From an uncultured Treponema sp. (GTDB taxonomy: Bacteria > Spirochaetota > Spirochaetia > Treponematales > Treponemataceae), in the NCBI GenBank assembly GCA_946403565.1, contig CAMJAJ010000106.1, positions 1 to 5,684 on the forward strand: 5,684 nucleotides of DNA. Reading direction: 5' to 3'. The translations under genes and the position numbers were made by a program. How positions within the stretch are numbered: position 1 is the stretch's first letter; each line of letters starts with the position of its first letter. The notes under the pieces were generated by a model, which made no database searches, was not told the DNA's origin, and saw nothing but the letters and a program-made list of their open reading frames with translations. Of this stretch, positions 4,974 through 5,684 are shown piece by piece.

Positions 4974-5684
4974 ATGGCGCAGCAGGAGAGGTGGACCAAG
5001 GTTATTTCTGCCGAACAGGGGATTCTGGACCTCCACCTTCGGGAAGTTATTCATTATCGGGACCTTATTTTCATGCTCATAAAGCGGGACTGGACGGTCG
5101 CCTACAAGCAGACCGTGCTCGGTCCCCTCTGGTATGTCGTGCAGCCCCTCCTTTCCGCCGTCATGTACACCTTCGTGTTCGGCAAGCTGGCGGGCCTGGG
5201 AACCGACGGAATTCCCTACGTGCTTTTTTATTTTCCCGGGAACATGCTCTGGCAGTACTTCAACAAGTGCGTGGGCTGCGGCTCCAATACCTTCCTTTCC
5301 AACCAGGGGGTGTTCAGCAAGGTCTACTTTCCCCGCCTCTGCGTCCCCATCGCCGACACGGCTGGACAGGTCCTGCGCCTGCTGATTCAGTTTGCCTTCC
5401 TCATGTGCATCTACGTCTACTACCTTGCGAACGGGGCCCCGATCGCCCCCTCCTGGAAGATTCTGCTCTTTCCCCTGCTTCTCCTCTGGATCGGAAGCCT
5501 GGGGATGGGCTTCGGCCTTATCCTGAGCGCGCTGACGACCAAGTATCGCGACCTGAACAACCTGGTAAGCTTCGCGATGCCGCTGGCGATGTACGTCACC
5601 CCTGTCGTGTATCCGCTTTCCCAGGCCCCCGAGAAGTACAGGTCTCTCTTTATGATAAATCCCATGAGCGCTCCGGTGGAGGCC
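4974..5684 (+). CDS. ABC-2 type transporter permease for polysaccharide export (Wzm/TagG-like), 3' end outside window
   Basis: The open frame gives 237 residues and runs off the window; relatives have about 260-290 residues, so roughly 25-50 are missing. It would be the membrane subunit of an ATP-driven exporter of surface glycans such as O-antigen, capsule or teichoic acid, paired with an ATPase. The motifs are typical: LREVIHYRDLIFMLIKRD (22-39), YKQTVLGPLWYVVQPLL (44-60), KVYFPRLCVP (116-125) and LTTKYRDLNNLV (187-198). Hydrophobic segments lie near 55-72, 80-95, 132-152, 163-186 and 198-214. ATG 4974 is the only standard start: an in-frame stop lies at 4947-4949, and the conserved N-terminal region begins by residue 10-20. 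No Shine-Dalgarno precedes it (CAATTATATTCCT), and the promoter position suggests a leaderless message. The ATPase gene and glycosyltransferases would be expected to the right; this is inferred from the family, not seen. Confidence 0.9.
   Translation, partial: MAQQERWTKVISAEQGILDLHLREVIHYRDLIFMLIKRDWTVAYKQTVLGPLWYVVQPLLSAVMYTFVFGKLAGLGTDGIPYVLFYFPGNMLWQYFNKCVGCGSNTFLSNQGVFSKVYFPRLCVPIADTAGQVLRLLIQFAFLMCIYVYYLANGAPIAPSWKILLFPLLLLWIGSLGMGFGLILSALTTKYRDLNNLVSFAMPLAMYVTPVVYPLSQAPEKYRSLFMINPMSAPVEA

Noticed and set aside
4839..5054. 71-codon minus-strand frame whose stop overlaps the thrC ATG
   Set aside because: The ATGA overlap hints at coupling, but the frame is antisense to the exporter start, crosses the promoter region, lacks a good ribosome site and has no recognisable content.

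Overview
This is a bacterial chromosomal segment of moderate-to-high GC, roughly 55-60% in genes by eye, with AT-rich intergenic promoter regions, clear Shine-Dalgarno sites and canonical sigma-70-type promoters. I cannot assign a genus from the sequence. The tRNA-Gly does not encode its CCA tail. The gene mix (free-standing threonine synthase, dCMP deaminase, purine permease, Wzm/TagG-type exporter) fits many groups; a spirochaete such as a Treponema relative is only a weak guess.

Layout from left to right. (1) Bases 1-189 are a regulatory region made of an AT-rich half with inverted repeats (1-96) and a GC-rich repeat block (97-165). It leads into an AraC-family regulator on + (190-1101). 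(2) A G-rich stretch follows (1128-1165), then a minus-strand tRNA-Gly(UCC) (1243-1315) with its own promoter and a strong terminator. (3) An NCS2-family purine base permease on + (1471-2781) has a near-consensus promoter and shares a bidirectional terminator (2825-2859) with the converging genes. (4) A likely two-gene minus-strand operon holds thrC (3430-4842) followed by a dCMP deaminase (2876-3385), with a 44-base gap that contains a hairpin. (5) A divergent promoter region (4843-4973) is followed by an ABC-2 transporter permease on + (4974 to the window end, incomplete). This gene appears to have no leader and no Shine-Dalgarno.

Functionally the window is mostly housekeeping. The permease takes up purine bases, the deaminase supplies dUMP for thymidylate synthesis, thrC makes threonine, and the partial gene probably starts a polysaccharide export locus. 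The AraC regulator is not co-transcribed with any visible target: the tRNA on the opposite strand separates it from the permease. I see no mobile element, CRISPR array, phage gene, broken gene or convincing new system. The points worth a second look are regulatory: the repeat block before araC, the dyads in the thrC promoter, the leaderless-looking exporter start, the G-rich tail of araC, and the hairpins in and around the permease 3' end and between thrC and the deaminase gene.
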